A stretch of DNA of 52,576 nt from Marisediminicola senii (lineage in GTDB: Bacteria; Actinomycetota; Actinomycetes; Actinomycetales; Microbacteriaceae): NCBI RefSeq assembly GCF_011057645.1, contig NZ_JAALGE010000017.1, positions 1-52,576 of the forward strand. Direction: 5' to 3'. Positions 34,751 through 43,024 of this stretch are shown here, one piece after another. Made by a program: the position numbers and the translations under genes. Within the stretch, counting starts at the first letter, position 1. Every line of letters begins with the position of its first letter. Under the pieces are notes generated by a model. It ran no database searches, was not told the origin of the DNA, and worked only from the letters and a program-made list of their open reading frames with translations.

Positions 34751-35655
34751 AGGCCGGCCAGTATCGCCGCGACGTCGTCGAGCACCGCTTCCGACCCCGC
34801 GTAGACGCCCTCCTGCCGCGGCCAGTGCACGATCACGTCGGTGAAGCCCGCGATGGATGCCCTGGCGACCGCATCCTCGAAGGCCGAGGTGCTGCGCAGC
34901 GAATACGCACCACCCGAGTCCAGCGAGAGGTAGCGGTCGATCGACCCGGCTGGCCGGCCCGCGCGATCGGCCGCGTCGTCCAGCCGCCCGGCGAGCGTCT
35001 CGACCGACGCCCACCACTCCTCGCCGGTCGCTCCCTCAGCACCCGTGGTCACCCAGCCGGCGCCGTGCCTGCACACCACGTCCAGTCCCTTCGGACCGTT
35101 GGCCGCGAGCACGAACGGCACCCGCGGGGACTGCGCGGGGGTGCCGACCATGCGCGCAGACACCGCCTCGAACCACTCGCCGGAGACGCTGATGCCGTCG
35201 GGCGAGCCCGCTTCCCCGGCGCTGTCCCCGCCCTGCTCGTATCGCAGCAGCGCATCGAGGGCGGTGACGAACTCGGCGTAGCGGTCGTGACGGTCGCGCG
35301 GTGACAGCGGGGGCTGGCCGAGCACGTCGGCGTCGAACCCGGTTCCCCCGGAACCGAGGCCAAGCAGCATCCGTCCACCCGCAATGTCGTCGAGGGTCGC
35401 GATCTCCTTGGCGAACGGCACGGGATGGCGGAAGTTGGGGGAGGCGACGAACGTTCCGAGCCTGATGCGCTCGGTCACGACCGCCGCGGCCGTCAGGGTG
35501 GGGACCGTCGCACCCCACGACTCACCGGCGAGGGAACGCCACGACAGGTGGTCATAGGTCCACGCGTGGTCGAACCCGAAGTCCTCGGCGGCCTGCCACC
35601 GGCGTCTCGCCGCTGGCCACGGATACTGCGGCAGGATCACTATTCCGAAGCGCAC
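34744..35655 (-). CDS. LLM-class flavin-dependent oxidoreductase
   Basis: A 303-residue luciferase-like protein: RFGIVILPQYPWPAARRRWQAAEDFGFDHAWTYDHL at the start, LGTFVASPNFRHPVPFAKEIATLDDIAGGRMLLGLGSGGTGFDADV in the core. This pattern is typical of F420- or FMN-dependent LLM enzymes. The start GTG 35655 is preceded by TAGGCT six bases upstream and has no SD. It is divergent from ffh with about 35 bases between the starts. The substrate is unknown. Confidence 0.83.
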   Translation of the reverse strand: MRFGIVILPQYPWPAARRRWQAAEDFGFDHAWTYDHLSWRSLAGESWGATVPTLTAAAVVTERIRLGTFVASPNFRHPVPFAKEIATLDDIAGGRMLLGLGSGGTGFDADVLGQPPLSPRDRHDRYAEFVTALDALLRYEQGGDSAGEAGSPDGISVSGEWFEAVSARMVGTPAQSPRVPFVLAANGPKGLDVVCRHGAGWVTTGAEGATGEEWWASVETLAGRLDDAADRAGRPAGSIDRYLSLDSGGAYSLRSTSAFEDAVARASIAGFTDVIVHWPRQEGVYAGSEAVLDDVAAILAGLR

Positions 35656-35661
35656 GCGCCG

Positions 35662-35667
35662 AGCCTA
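35662..35667 (-). promoter_or_regulatory. Candidate -10 (TAGGCT) for the LLM gene at 35655
   Basis: TAGGCT on the minus strand ends six bases before GTG 35655. It almost abuts the ffh -10-like TAAACT (35676-35681), so the two divergent promoters must overlap. Confidence 0.45.
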
Positions 35668-35690
35668 GCCCGGGTTAAACTGGCAGCACC

Positions 35691-37247
35691 ATGGCCACCT
35701 TCGGAAACCTCACTGACCGCCTCGCGGATACCTTCAAGAACCTGCGCGGCAAGGGCAAGCTCACGCCCGCAGACATCGACGGCACGGTCCGCGAGATCCG
35801 CCGGGCGCTGCTCGACGCCGACGTCTCGCTCGATGTCGTCAAGGCGTTCACCGCGACGGTGCGCGACCGCGCCCTCGGCGGCGAGGTCTCCCAGGCGCTC
35901 AACCCCGCCCAGCAGGTCGTGCAGATCGTCAACGAGGAGCTCATCCAGATCCTCGGTGGCGAGGCGCGCCGCATCCAGTTCGCCAAGACGGCGCCGACCG
36001 TCATCATGCTCGCCGGCCTGCAGGGTGCAGGAAAGACGACCCTCGCCGGCAAGCTCGCGAAGTGGCTCGCCAAGGACAACCACACGCCGCTGCTCGTCGC
36101 GGCCGACCTCCAGCGCCCCAACGCGGTGACGCAGCTGCAGGTCGTCGGCCAGCAGGCCGGCGTGCAGGTGTTCGCCCCCGAGCCAGGCAACGGCGTCGGC
36201 GACCCGGTGCGCGTGGCCCGTGACGCGGTCAAGTTCGCGCGCGACAAGCAGTACGACGTGGTCATCGTCGACACCGCGGGTCGACTCGGCGTCGACGCCG
36301 AGCTGATGAAGCAGGCGTCGAACATCCGCAAGGCCATCGACCCCGACGAGGTGCTGTTCGTCATCGACGCGATGATCGGACAGGATGCCGTCGCGACCGC
36401 CAAGGCGTTCCAGGCGGGTGTCGACTTCACAGGAGTCGTGCTCTCGAAGCTCGATGGTGACGCGCGCGGTGGAGCTGCGCTCAGCGTGGCATCCGTCACC
36501 GGGCGTCCGATCCTGTTCGCCTCCACCGGCGAATCCCTCGATGCGTTCGAGCCGTTCTACCCCGACCGCATGGCCAGCCGCATCCTCGACCTCGGTGACA
36601 TCCTCACCCTCATCGAGCAGGCGCAGCAGCACTTCGACGAGGAGGAGACCCGCAAGGTCGCCGAGAAGCTCGCGACGTCGACCTTCACCCTCGAAGATTT
36701 CCTCAGCCAGATGCAGCAGCTCAAGAACATGGGCTCGATCAAGAACATGCTCGGCATGCTGCCGGGAGCCAAGGGCATGCGCGAGCAGCTCGAGAACTTC
36801 GACGAGAGCGAGATCACCCGCACCGAGGCGATCATCCAGTCGATGACGCTGCAGGAGCGCCGCCAGCCCAAGGTGCTCAACGGATCGCGACGAGTGCGCA
36901 TCGCCCGCGGTTCCGGCACCACCGTCACCGAGGTGAACGCGCTGGTCAACCGGTTCGACCAGGCCGCCAAGATGATGAAGACCGTCGCGAAGGGCGGGGT
37001 GCCACAGGTGCCGGGCATGGGGCCGATCCCCGGCGCCGGCTTCAGCGGCGGTCGCGGCAAGGTGCAGCAGAAGAAGAAGGGCTCGAAGTCGGGCAACCCC
37101 GCCAAGCGGGCGACCGAGAACGCCGCGCTCGCCGCGGGGGCCAGCGCGAACCCGACTGGCGCGGGCTTCGGCCTGGGCGGACGCACGGGCACCGATGCAC
37201 CGAGCGAAGAAGAACTCGCGTCGCTGCAGAAGTTCCTCGGCCGGTAA
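35691..37247 (+). CDS. ffh: Signal recognition particle protein Ffh
   Basis: SRP GTPase of 518 residues that binds signal sequences and 4.5S RNA. The NG domain has GLQGAGKTTLAGKLAKWL, DLQRPNAVTQLQ, VIVDTAGRLGVD, SKLDGDARGGAAL and the closing GESLDAFEPF. The methionine-rich M domain follows (FLSQMQQLKNMGSIKNMLGMLPG, RRVRIARGSGTTVTEVN). The C-terminal 65 residues are Lys/Gly/Ala-rich, longer than in many bacteria but common in actinobacteria. TAAACT nine bases before ATG suggests a very short leader. Confidence 0.97.
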   Translation: MATFGNLTDRLADTFKNLRGKGKLTPADIDGTVREIRRALLDADVSLDVVKAFTATVRDRALGGEVSQALNPAQQVVQIVNEELIQILGGEARRIQFAKTAPTVIMLAGLQGAGKTTLAGKLAKWLAKDNHTPLLVAADLQRPNAVTQLQVVGQQAGVQVFAPEPGNGVGDPVRVARDAVKFARDKQYDVVIVDTAGRLGVDAELMKQASNIRKAIDPDEVLFVIDAMIGQDAVATAKAFQAGVDFTGVVLSKLDGDARGGAALSVASVTGRPILFASTGESLDAFEPFYPDRMASRILDLGDILTLIEQAQQHFDEEETRKVAEKLATSTFTLEDFLSQMQQLKNMGSIKNMLGMLPGAKGMREQLENFDESEITRTEAIIQSMTLQERRQPKVLNGSRRVRIARGSGTTVTEVNALVNRFDQAAKMMKTVAKGGVPQVPGMGPIPGAGFSGGRGKVQQKKKGSKSGNPAKRATENAALAAGASANPTGAGFGLGGRTGTDAPSEEELASLQKFLGR

Positions 37248-37281
37248 CCTCGGCTCTCCCGCGGGGGACCGGGGTCGCGAT

Positions 37282-37287
37282 TAGGCT
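37282..37287 (+). promoter_or_regulatory. Candidate -10 (TAGGCT) for the LLM gene at 37294
   Basis: GATTAGGCT, then six bases, then ATG 37294; same layout as ftsY. Confidence 0.5.
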
Positions 37288-37293
37288 CGATTC

Positions 37294-38094
37294 ATGACCT
37301 CCACGAAACGACCCGTTCGCATCGGCGTGCAGATTGCACCCCAGCACGCCCCCTACGAGAAGATCCGCGACACCGCCGCCGCCCTCGAAGATGCGGGCAC
37401 CGACATCCTGTTCAACTGGGACCACTTCTACCCGCTCTCGGGTGAACCAGACGGGCTGCACTTCGAGTCCTGGACCATGCTCGCCGCCCTCGCCGAGCAG
37501 ACCAGCCGCGTCGAGCTCGGCGCGCTCGTCAACTGCAACAGCTACCGCAATGCCAACCTGCAGGCCGACATGGCCCGCACCATCGACCACATCAGCGCCA
37601 AGGGCACCGGTGTAGGGCGCTTCATCTTCGGCACCGGCTCCGGCTGGTTCGAGCGCGACTACGCCGAGTATGGCTACGAGTTCGGCACCGCCGGTGAGCG
37701 TCTCAACGCCCTCGCCGCCGCCATGCCCGTGATCGAGGAGCGCTGGACGAAGCTCAACCCCGCGCCGACCCGCGACATCCCCGTGCTGATCGGCGGTGGC
37801 GGCGAGAAGAAGACGCTCAAGATCGTCGCGAAGCACGCCGATATCTGGCACAGCTTCGCCGACCCGGAGACCCTCGAGCGCAAGCTCGGAGTGCTCGCCG
37901 GCTGGTGCGACGAGGTCGGCCGAGACATGGCCGAGATCGAGGTATCGAACGAGTTGCGCGACAAGACGGTCGACGAGGCAGAAGAACTGTACGCGCGCGG
38001 CGTGACGCTCTTCACCCTCGGCATCAGCGGACCCGACTACGACCTCGCCCCCGCCGTCGACTGGCTGGCCTGGCGCGACTCGAAGAACGCGTAG
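37294..38094 (+). CDS. LLM-class F420-dependent oxidoreductase
   Basis: A 266-residue luciferase-like protein (RIGVQIAPQHAPYEKIRDTAAALEDAGTDILFNWDHFYPL, VELGALVNCNSYRNANLQADMARTIDHIS, FIFGTGSGWFERDYAEYGYEFGT, VLIGGGGEKKTLKIVAKHADIWH). It appears closest to a short F420-dependent LLM family seen in actinobacteria. It is monocistronic, with ffh upstream and an inverted-repeat region downstream. The substrate is unknown. Confidence 0.83.
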   Translation: MTSTKRPVRIGVQIAPQHAPYEKIRDTAAALEDAGTDILFNWDHFYPLSGEPDGLHFESWTMLAALAEQTSRVELGALVNCNSYRNANLQADMARTIDHISAKGTGVGRFIFGTGSGWFERDYAEYGYEFGTAGERLNALAAAMPVIEERWTKLNPAPTRDIPVLIGGGGEKKTLKIVAKHADIWHSFADPETLERKLGVLAGWCDEVGRDMAEIEVSNELRDKTVDEAEELYARGVTLFTLGISGPDYDLAPAVDWLAWRDSKNA

Positions 38095-38099
38095 CCCGG

Positions 38100-38261
38100 C
38101 TTTCATCATTCAGGAACGCTGCTGCCGAACCTTTCATCATTCAGGAGTTGCGGGCCCGATGTGACGTGTCGACGGGCGAAAATGCCCCGGTACGCCGCAT
38201 CCGCCCGTCCAACTCCTGAATTCTGAACAGTGCCGACCGGGCTACTCCTGAATGATGAAAG
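38100..38261. repeat. Repeat cluster with 18-bp perfect inverted repeat
   Basis: CTTTCATCATTCAGGA occurs directly at 38100-38115 and 38131-38146. It recurs inverted at 38246-38261, with an imperfect inverted copy at 38212-38227. The inner pair CTTTCATCATTCAGGAGT (38131-38148) and ACTCCTGAATGATGAAAG (38244-38261) is a perfect 18-base inverted repeat with a 95-base loop. It fills the 218-base gap between converging genes and may be a terminator, a REP-like element or a MITE remnant. Confidence 0.85.
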
Positions 38262-38312
38262 CAGCCCGATCGCCGGCCACCCGCCGATGCGCGAGCCCGG
38301 AAAAGCCGCAGC

Positions 38313-39446
38313 TCAGCCGAGACCGTCGCGCAGTTCCTTCACGAGCGATCCGACCACGGCCTTCAGGCTGCCTCCGGATGCCTCGGCCACGCGCTGCTGG
38401 CGCTGGTAGCTGGCCCCGCGCTCGAGGATCACGAGCACGTCGTTCAGTTCGGCGACGCAGCCCAGGCGCTCCGCGATCGGCGTCAGGCGGGTCACGATGT
38501 CGCGCAGGTCGTCGGTGATGTGGCACTCGTCACCGGCGGCATTGCGGATGATGATCGCATCCATCCCATACCGCGCAGCGCGCCACTTGTTCTCTCGCAC
38601 GTACCAGGGCGGCATGGTCGCGATCTCATGCCCGTCGTCGAGGGCGGTGGAGAACTCCTCGACGAGGCACTGGGTGAGGGCGACGATCGCCCCGACCTCC
38701 TGCACCGTGGCGAGCCCGTCGCAGACGCGCATCTCGATGGTTCCCCAGCGGGCAGACGGCCGGATGTCCCACCGCAGCTCGTTGTAGTGGTCGATCACGC
38801 CGACGTGCAGCATGTCGTCGACCATCGCCTCGTAGTTCGCCCAGGCACCGAACTGAGGGGGGAGGCCCGCTGTCGGCAGCTGCTGGAACAGCATCGCGCG
38901 GCTCGACGCGTATCCGGTCGACTCGCCCGCCCAGAACGGGCTCGATGCCGACAGTGCCTGAAAGTGCGGGTAGTAGGTGAGCAGGCCGTTGATGATCGGC
39001 AGCACCTTCTCGCGATCCTCCACTCCGACGTGCACGTGCACGCCCCAGATCATCATCTGGCGACCCCACCACTGCGTGCGGTCGATGAGCGTCGCATAGC
39101 GCTGCTTGTCGGTGACCTGCTGCGTGTGCCACTGGCTGAACGGGTGCGTGCCTGAGCACATCAGGTCGACGCCCATGGGGCCTGCGACCGTGCGCACCGC
39201 CTCGATCATGCGCGAGAGGTCGGCGAGGCCGTTCGACACGGTGCCGTGCACGCCGGTCACGATCTCGACGGTGTTGGTGAGCAGCTCGGCGGTGATCTGC
39301 TGGTTCTCGGTGCCGTCCGGCAGCTCGACGGCCGCGAGGATCTCGGGGGCCGCCGGGGCGAGCTCGCCGCTGGCATGGTCGACGAGCGCGAGCTCCCACT
39401 CGATGCCGAGCGTCGAGCGCCCCGACTTCGCGAATTCGATCTCCAC
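38313..39446 (-). CDS. YbdK-type glutamate-cysteine ligase family protein (carboxylate-amine ligase)
   Basis: A 377-residue ATP-dependent ligase of the GCS2/YbdK family: TLGIEWELALVD, GTHPFSQW, MMIWGVHVHVGVEDREK and NKWRAARYGMDA. The family makes gamma-glutamylcysteine weakly in E. coli; actinobacteria use mycothiol, so the physiological substrate is open. GTG 39446 is fixed by GGAGG eight bases upstream on the minus strand; the ATG at 39497 would place that site inside the gene. Confidence 0.88.
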   Translation of the reverse strand: MEIEFAKSGRSTLGIEWELALVDHASGELAPAAPEILAAVELPDGTENQQITAELLTNTVEIVTGVHGTVSNGLADLSRMIEAVRTVAGPMGVDLMCSGTHPFSQWHTQQVTDKQRYATLIDRTQWWGRQMMIWGVHVHVGVEDREKVLPIINGLLTYYPHFQALSASSPFWAGESTGYASSRAMLFQQLPTAGLPPQFGAWANYEAMVDDMLHVGVIDHYNELRWDIRPSARWGTIEMRVCDGLATVQEVGAIVALTQCLVEEFSTALDDGHEIATMPPWYVRENKWRAARYGMDAIIIRNAAGDECHITDDLRDIVTRLTPIAERLGCVAELNDVLVILERGASYQRQQRVAEASGGSLKAVVGSLVKELRDGLG

Positions 39447-39610
39447 GGCTGGCACCTCCGGATTGGGGAGGGGCACCAACAGGTGACCCGAGCCCATCCT
39501 GACACCGCACGGGCCGATCCGGGTGGGCGCCACCCGGAGGCGTGCCCGCGAGTCGCGGTATCCGACACCGTGCGGGGAATGGATGCCGCCGGCTGCCGTT
39601 ACCGTCAGGT

Positions 39611-40561
39611 ATGACCTCCGCCGACCCGACGCCCCCGCCCGCGGGCACCCCGCCGACCGGCGTCCCGCCCGTCACCGGCGCGGCAGTGGCACGGGGTGCG
39701 GCGTCGCTCCCTGCGCCCGTGCTCATCGCGATCGTCGTCACCGTGATCGCCTGGGCCAGCGCGTTCATCGTGATCCGCGGCGTCGGGCCGCACTTCGAGG
39801 GCGGCTCGCTCGCGCTGATCCGCCTCGTCGTCGGTGCGGTGCTGCTCGGGGTGATCATGATCGGCCGCCGGTGGGTCGCGCCGACGAGGCGGGAGTGGCT
39901 GCTCATCGCCGGGTTCGGCCTCGCCTGGTTCGGGCTCTACAACGTCGCGCTCAACATCGCCGAGCAGACCCTCGACGCCGGCACCACGGCGATGCTGGTG
40001 AACATCGCGCCCATCCTGATCGCGCTCGGGGCCGGGCTGTTCCTCGGCGAGGGCATCCCCAAATGGCTCGCGATCGGCGTCGGCGTCGCATTCGTCGGGG
40101 TGCTGCTCATCGGCTTCGGCACCTCGGGCGGTGCGGACGGCCAGGGCGTCGGCATCCTGTGGGGACTCGTCGCCGCCGTCACCTACGCGATCGGCGTGCT
40201 GCTGCAGAAGCCGGCGCTCCGCCGGCTGCCCGCCGCCCAGGTCACGTTCATGGGGTGCGCCATCGGGGCCGTCGGCTGCCTGCCGTTCGCCGCGCAGGCC
40301 GTCACCGACCTGCAGTCGGCGCCCGTGGCATCCATCGTCGGGGCTGTCTACCTCGGTGCGGTGCCCACCGCACTCGCGTTCAGCACCTGGGCATACGCGC
40401 TGTCGCGCATGCCGGCCGGGCAACTCGGCGTCACGACCTACGTGGTGCCGCCGCTCGCGATCCTGTTCGGGTTCCTGCTGCTCGGGGAGGTGCCGGCGCC
40501 GCTCGCGATCGTGGGAGGTGCGATCTGCCTCGGGGGAGTGGCGCTGTCGCGCAGGCGCTGA
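39611..40561 (+). CDS. EamA-family (DMT) transporter
   Basis: Integral membrane protein of 316 residues with ten hydrophobic segments in two EamA repeats: WASAFIVIRGVGPHFEGGSLALIRL in the first and GVLLQKPALRRLPAAQVTF in the second. It has a Pro-rich cytoplasmic N-terminus. These proteins usually export metabolites such as amino acids or act as permeases of unknown substrate. ATG 39611 follows TACCGT five bases upstream. Confidence 0.88.
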   Translation: MTSADPTPPPAGTPPTGVPPVTGAAVARGAASLPAPVLIAIVVTVIAWASAFIVIRGVGPHFEGGSLALIRLVVGAVLLGVIMIGRRWVAPTRREWLLIAGFGLAWFGLYNVALNIAEQTLDAGTTAMLVNIAPILIALGAGLFLGEGIPKWLAIGVGVAFVGVLLIGFGTSGGADGQGVGILWGLVAAVTYAIGVLLQKPALRRLPAAQVTFMGCAIGAVGCLPFAAQAVTDLQSAPVASIVGAVYLGAVPTALAFSTWAYALSRMPAGQLGVTTYVVPPLAILFGFLLLGEVPAPLAIVGGAICLGGVALSRRR

Positions 40562-40738
40562 CCGCGCACCCTATACACCGTGTCACCGCGGTGCCGGATT
40601 CTCTGGCAGAATGGTCAGTCGAGTGCTCGCACGCCCGACCCTCTAATCAGGCCGCGAGACGCTCCCTTCGAGCTCGTGTCGAGTGTGCCCCCACGCTCAC
40701 GCCATCAGTTCAACCACTCAAGATAATTCAGGAGAATT
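40562..40738 (+). promoter_or_regulatory. Upstream region of the rpsP operon
   Basis: A 177-base gap before rpsP with a -10-like CAGAAT (40607-40612) and the SD AGGAGAA at 40730-40736. No confident -35 or leader structure could be assigned. The long leader relative to other genes here fits a regulated ribosomal-protein operon. Confidence 0.3.
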
Positions 40739-41191
40739 GTGGCTGTAAAGATCCGTTTGAAGCGCATGGGCAAGATCCGTGCACCGTACTACCGCATCGT
40801 CGTCGCCGACGCACGCACAAAGCGTGACGGCCGCGCGATCGAGGAGATCGGGCTGTACCACCCCACCGAGGAGCCGTCGGTCATCAAGATCGACTCCGAG
40901 CGTGCGCAGTACTGGCTCAGCGTCGGCGCGCAGCCGACCGAGCAGGTCGCTGCCCTCCTCAAGCTCACGGGCGACTGGGGCAAGTACAAGGGCGACGCCG
41001 ACGCCGTCAGCACCGTCAAGGTGAAGGAAGCCAAGGCCGAATTCGTCGCCGACGAGAAGAAGAAGGCCGTTCTCAAGCCCAAGGCCAAGGTCGAAGCACC
41101 CGCGCCCGTCGAGGCCGACGCTGACGCGCCTGCTGCCGACGCCGCGGAGAACGACGCCGAGGCGCCTGCCGCCGACGCCGACAAGGCCTAG
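40739..41191 (+). CDS. rpsP: 30S ribosomal protein S16
   Basis: S16 with the typical start [26 protein letters not shown] and [15 protein letters not shown]. At 150 residues it carries a long C-terminal extension, first Lys-rich and then an Ala/Asp/Glu repeat ([24 protein letters not shown]). GTG 40739 is preceded by AGGAG. It begins the rpsP-KH-rimM-trmD operon; the next start is two bases after its stop. Confidence 0.97.
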   Translation: MAVKIRLKRMGKIRAPYYRIVVADARTKRDGRAIEEIGLYHPTEEPSVIKIDSERAQYWLSVGAQPTEQVAALLKLTGDWGKYKGDADAVSTVKVKEAKAEFVADEKKKAVLKPKAKVEAPAPVEADADAPAADAAENDAEAPAADADKA

Positions 41192-41193
41192 TA

Positions 41194-41430
41194 ATGCTCG
41201 CCGGAGCCCTCGAGCATCTCGTCAAGGGGATCGTCGATCACCCTGACGATGTTCAGGTGGTCGCAAAGAATTCCCCGCGCGGCGATGTCCTCGAGGTGCG
41301 CGTGCACCCCGAGGACCTCGGCCGGGTCATCGGACGATCGGGTCGCACCGCCAAGGCGCTGCGCACCCTCGTCTCGGCCATTGCCGATGGCAAGCGCGTG
41401 CGAGTTGACGTGGTGGATACCGATTTCTGA
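41194..41430 (+). CDS. KH-domain RNA-binding protein (KhpA-like)
   Basis: A 78-residue single KH-domain protein between rpsP and rimM, the position of KhpA/YlqC in Gram-positive bacteria. The GxxG loop is present (VIGRSGRTAKALRTLV). Homologues bind RNA and influence cell division or sRNA action in other species. It starts two bases after rpsP. Confidence 0.93.
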   Translation: MLAGALEHLVKGIVDHPDDVQVVAKNSPRGDVLEVRVHPEDLGRVIGRSGRTAKALRTLVSAIADGKRVRVDVVDTDF

Positions 41431-42223
41431 TCAGCCGTCACCCCATCAGACCGAGCTCCGGATCGGTCGCCTCACGAAGGCCCATGGCCTCAAGGGCGCC
41501 CTCAAGGTAGAGCTGTATACGGACGACCCCGCCCGGCGCTTCGTGCCGGGCGCGGTCTTCCAGCTCCAGGTACCCACCGAGTCGGTGTGGCACGGCAAGA
41601 CCATCGAGCTCGCCGAGCTCAAGTGGTACAACAGCCACGCGGTCGCGTTCTTCAAGAACGTCGTCGACCGCGACGGCGCTGAGTCGCTCGTCAAGGCCAT
41701 CCTCTGGGTGCACCAGGACGCCGCCGAGCTGCCAGAAGAAGATGACGCCTGGTACGACCACCAGCTGGTCGGCCTGGCCGTCGTGCGCGACGGGGCCACC
41801 GTCGGCGTCGTCGCCCGCGTCGACCACATGCCGGCGCAAGACCTGCTCGCGGTCACGACCGACGCCGGCGAGGTGCTCGTGCCGTTCATCAAGGCATTCG
41901 TGCCCGCCGTCGACATCGCGGCGAAGACCGTCACCGTCACGCCCCCGCTCGGCCTGTTCGAGGAGATCCCGGACGACGGAATCTCCGAGCAGCCCGCGCC
42001 GTCCGACGACGCGGTGGATGCCGCATCCATCGACACCGCAGACGAACCGTCGTCACCCGCATCCGTCGACGACCTGCTCGACGCCCTCGTGGTGAATGAC
42101 GACAGCGCTGCTGACGACAGCGCTGCCGACGACGGTGCTGGTGCTGGCGAGGCTAGTGCTGGCAGGGCTGCTGCTGGCGAGGCCGCTGCCGACAGCGGCG
42201 CCGCCGCCACGCGCACGGAATAG
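41405..42223 (+). CDS. rimM: 16S rRNA maturation protein RimM
   Basis: Ribosome maturation factor with an N-terminal RimM beta-barrel (LRIGRLTKAHGLKGALKVELYTDDPARRFVPGAV) and a PRC-barrel (HQLVGLAVVRDGATVGVVARVDH). The start is uncertain: no ATG or GTG lies close before the conserved region. TTG 41405 is chosen; ATG 41387 or ATT 41423 are alternatives, and all but ATT overlap the KH gene. About 85 C-terminal residues form an acidic Ala/Asp/Gly-rich tail absent from most RimM proteins. Confidence 0.9.
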   Translation: MTWWIPISDQPSPHQTELRIGRLTKAHGLKGALKVELYTDDPARRFVPGAVFQLQVPTESVWHGKTIELAELKWYNSHAVAFFKNVVDRDGAESLVKAILWVHQDAAELPEEDDAWYDHQLVGLAVVRDGATVGVVARVDHMPAQDLLAVTTDAGEVLVPFIKAFVPAVDIAAKTVTVTPPLGLFEEIPDDGISEQPAPSDDAVDAASIDTADEPSSPASVDDLLDALVVNDDSAADDSAADDGAGAGEASAGRAAAGEAAADSGAAATRTE

Positions 42224-42232
42224 CCCGGCGCG

Positions 42233-42937
42233 ATGCGCATCGACATCGTCACCATCTTTCCCGAGTTCTTCTCGGTGCTGGATGTCTCGCTGCTCGGGCG
42301 AGCGCGCCAGAGCGGCATCATCGACCTCGGCGTGCACGACCTGCGTGACTACGCGTACGACCGGCACCGCACCGTCGACGACACCCCGTACGGCGGGGGA
42401 GCCGGCATGGTCATGCGTCCAGAGCCGTGGGGCGACGCGATCGACGGCATCCTCTACGCCAGCGAGGGCCGCGGCATCGTCGACCCGGTCATCCTGTTCC
42501 CGTCACCGGCGGGCGAGCTGTTCACCCAGTCGCTGGCGCAGCAGCTCTCGACCGAACAGCAACTGGTCTTCGGCTGCGGCCGGTACGAGGGCATCGACCA
42601 GCGGGTCGTCGACTACGCCGCGACGCGCGCCCGGGTCAAGCTCGTCAGTATGGGCGACTACGTGCTCAACGGCGGCGAGGTCGCGACGATGGCAATGATC
42701 GAGGCCATCGGGCGCCTCATCCCCGGTGTCATCGGCAACCCCGCGAGCCTCGTCGAGGAGAGCCACTCCGACGGGCTGCTCGAATACCCCAGCTACACCA
42801 AGCCCGCCACGTGGCGCGGGCTTGCGGTGCCGCCGGTGCTCATGGGCGGCAACCATGGCGCGATCGCCGCGTGGCGCCGCGAGCAGCAGCTCGAGCGCAC
42901 CCGCCGCGTGCGCCCCGACCTGCTGCCGCCGGAGTAG
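42233..42937 (+). CDS. trmD: tRNA (guanine-N1)-methyltransferase TrmD
   Basis: SPOUT methyltransferase of 234 residues that makes m1G37 in tRNA. Motifs are [48 protein letters not shown], the knot region [20 protein letters not shown], and [17 protein letters not shown]. It is nine bases after rimM and ends the operon. Its 3' end is duplicated (see 42925-43024). Confidence 0.96.
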   Translation: MRIDIVTIFPEFFSVLDVSLLGRARQSGIIDLGVHDLRDYAYDRHRTVDDTPYGGGAGMVMRPEPWGDAIDGILYASEGRGIVDPVILFPSPAGELFTQSLAQQLSTEQQLVFGCGRYEGIDQRVVDYAATRARVKLVSMGDYVLNGGEVATMAMIEAIGRLIPGVIGNPASLVEESHSDGLLEYPSYTKPATWRGLAVPPVLMGGNHGAIAAWRREQQLERTRRVRPDLLPPE

Positions 42938-43024
42938 CCGGGCCTCGGGCGGTCAGCCGCCCGGGCGCAGGCGGTCGCGCCGCCGCGGAGTAGCCGACGC
43001 CTCGGGCGGTCAGCCGCTCAGGCG
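42925..43024. repeat. Duplicated junction of trmD and map 3' ends
   Basis: Two similar copies of about 43-46 bases (42925-42967 and 42979-43024) share GCCGCC(GC)GGAGTAGCCG and CCTCGGGCGGTCAGCCGC. Copy 1 holds the trmD stop (TAG 42935); copy 2 repeats TAG at 42991 and contains the map stop (TCA 43018-43020). The duplication therefore covers both convergent gene ends. Confidence 0.8.
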
